From positions 1 through 6,705 of the forward strand of contig JAKSCW010000551.1 of assembly GCA_022360375.1 (NCBI GenBank): 6,705 nt of DNA. Direction: 5' to 3'. Numbering within the stretch: position 1 is the stretch's first letter; each line of letters starts with the position of its first letter. Positions 6,191-6,705 of the stretch are shown here, piece after piece. Both the position numbers and the translations under genes were made by a program. This DNA is from Balneolales bacterium. GTDB taxonomy: Bacteria > Bacteroidota > Rhodothermia > Balneolales > Balneolaceae. The notes below the pieces were generated by a model. It saw only the letters and a list, made by a program, of their open reading frames with translations. It was not told the origin of the DNA and made no database searches.

Positions 6191-6705
6191 ATGTATATGA
6201 AAAAACTAATTCTAATCGGTGGTTGTTTATTTTTGAGTTGTGGTACAAATGATAGTAATGCTACCGAAGAAGATATAAGAGATCCCTGGTTGTGGCCATT
6301 TAGCTCTACATCAATCTGGAATATGCCTATAGGTGATGAAGCTATCTATGAACCTGCAAATTTTGAAGATGCATCAAATGTCGGCATTGATATTCAACAT
6401 TTGTTGCTGATCTCGGAAAATGATCCGAATCGGCAAGTACTGAATAGCCCCACCTGGGGACCGGGGCGGTGTTCCGGTGAAACTGATCTGGGGTTTACAC
6501 TACAAATACCGGATGACTGGATCGTTCCTGATGCCGGGAATAGCCCTTATGGATTAACACCGAATAGTAACTTTGCCTTCTTACTTCCGGATGGGGAAAC
6601 ATTATTCCAATCAACACAAATTTCCCGTTGCGAAGAAGCTGGCCCGGTATATCTTCCGGAATGGATGAAATACGAAGACAATCGAAATTATGTAAGTATT
6701 TATTC
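6191..6705 (+). CDS. Lipoprotein of an uncharacterised secreted family, C-terminus cut off
   Basis: An open frame runs from the ATG at 6191 to the right edge: 171 complete codons, no stop. A second in-frame ATG at 6197 gives a more typical MKK start; neither has a Shine-Dalgarno sequence. A TAG at 6149-6151 closes the frame upstream. The N-terminus is a lipoprotein signal (KKLILIGGCLFLSCG) with likely lipidated cysteine C17 and a following linker rich in N, S, T, D and E. The mature part begins with DPWLWPFSSTSIWNMPIG (31-48), then AIYEPANFEDA, a region with SPTWGPGRCSGE, and NFAFLLPDGETLFQS. The 'WPF...SIWNMPIG..A.Y.PA' pattern resembles a family of secreted proteins I recall from Bacteroidota and Actinobacteria without an assigned activity. 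Two cysteines (in GRCSG and SRCEE) could pair. No catalytic motif is recognisable. It is probably an outer-membrane or periplasmic lipoprotein; the enzyme-or-binding-protein question is open. Confidence 0.85.
   Translation, partial: MYMKKLILIGGCLFLSCGTNDSNATEEDIRDPWLWPFSSTSIWNMPIGDEAIYEPANFEDASNVGIDIQHLLLISENDPNRQVLNSPTWGPGRCSGETDLGFTLQIPDDWIVPDAGNSPYGLTPNSNFAFLLPDGETLFQSTQISRCEEAGPVYLPEWMKYEDNRNYVSIY

Overview
The window most likely comes from a moderately AT-rich member of the Bacteroidota/Balneolota/Rhodothermota assemblage, perhaps a Balneolaceae-like organism. Three things point there. One protein ends in a type IX secretion (T9SS) type A sorting domain with the NYPNPFNPST signature. Next to it is a secreted protein with the 'FNFQGVATDASG' N-terminal domain common in that assemblage. 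Several start codons have little or no Shine-Dalgarno sequence. Placement below that level is inference. The window shows no rRNA, tRNA, CRISPR array or insertion sequence.

Layout. The left part (1-1515, minus strand) is a two-gene unit: a short T9SS-sorted secreted protein (1515 to 1009), then, after 16 bp, a larger secreted repeat-rich protein that starts at 992 and runs off the left edge. An AT-rich divergent intergenic region (1516-1745) separates this unit from three plus-strand genes. These are a TPR-containing transmembrane sensor histidine kinase (1746-3620, TTG start), an RlpA-type septal lipoprotein with a SPOR domain (3675-4343), and a CrtI-type phytoene desaturase (4410-5888). crtI ends tail-to-tail with, and overlaps by 17 bp, a small two-helix membrane protein on the minus strand (5872-6102). 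On the right, a plus-strand lipoprotein of an uncharacterised secreted family starts at 6191 and runs off the edge.

How they fit together. The minus-strand pair probably makes cell-surface material: both proteins have signal peptides and one carries a T9SS sorting domain. The histidine kinase has no response regulator in the window, so its partner must lie elsewhere. RlpA would act on peptidoglycan at the division site. CrtI would desaturate phytoene for carotenoid pigments, but no phytoene synthase (crtB) is visible. The three plus-strand genes are closely spaced (54 and 66 bp) yet functionally unrelated, and each gap contains an inverted repeat.

The most distinctive non-coding signal is a long imperfect inverted repeat (4363-4408) whose right arm ends one base before the crtI start codon. 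I found no clear evidence of a wholly new system. The best leads are that repeat, the secreted surface-protein pair and the uncharacterised lipoprotein.
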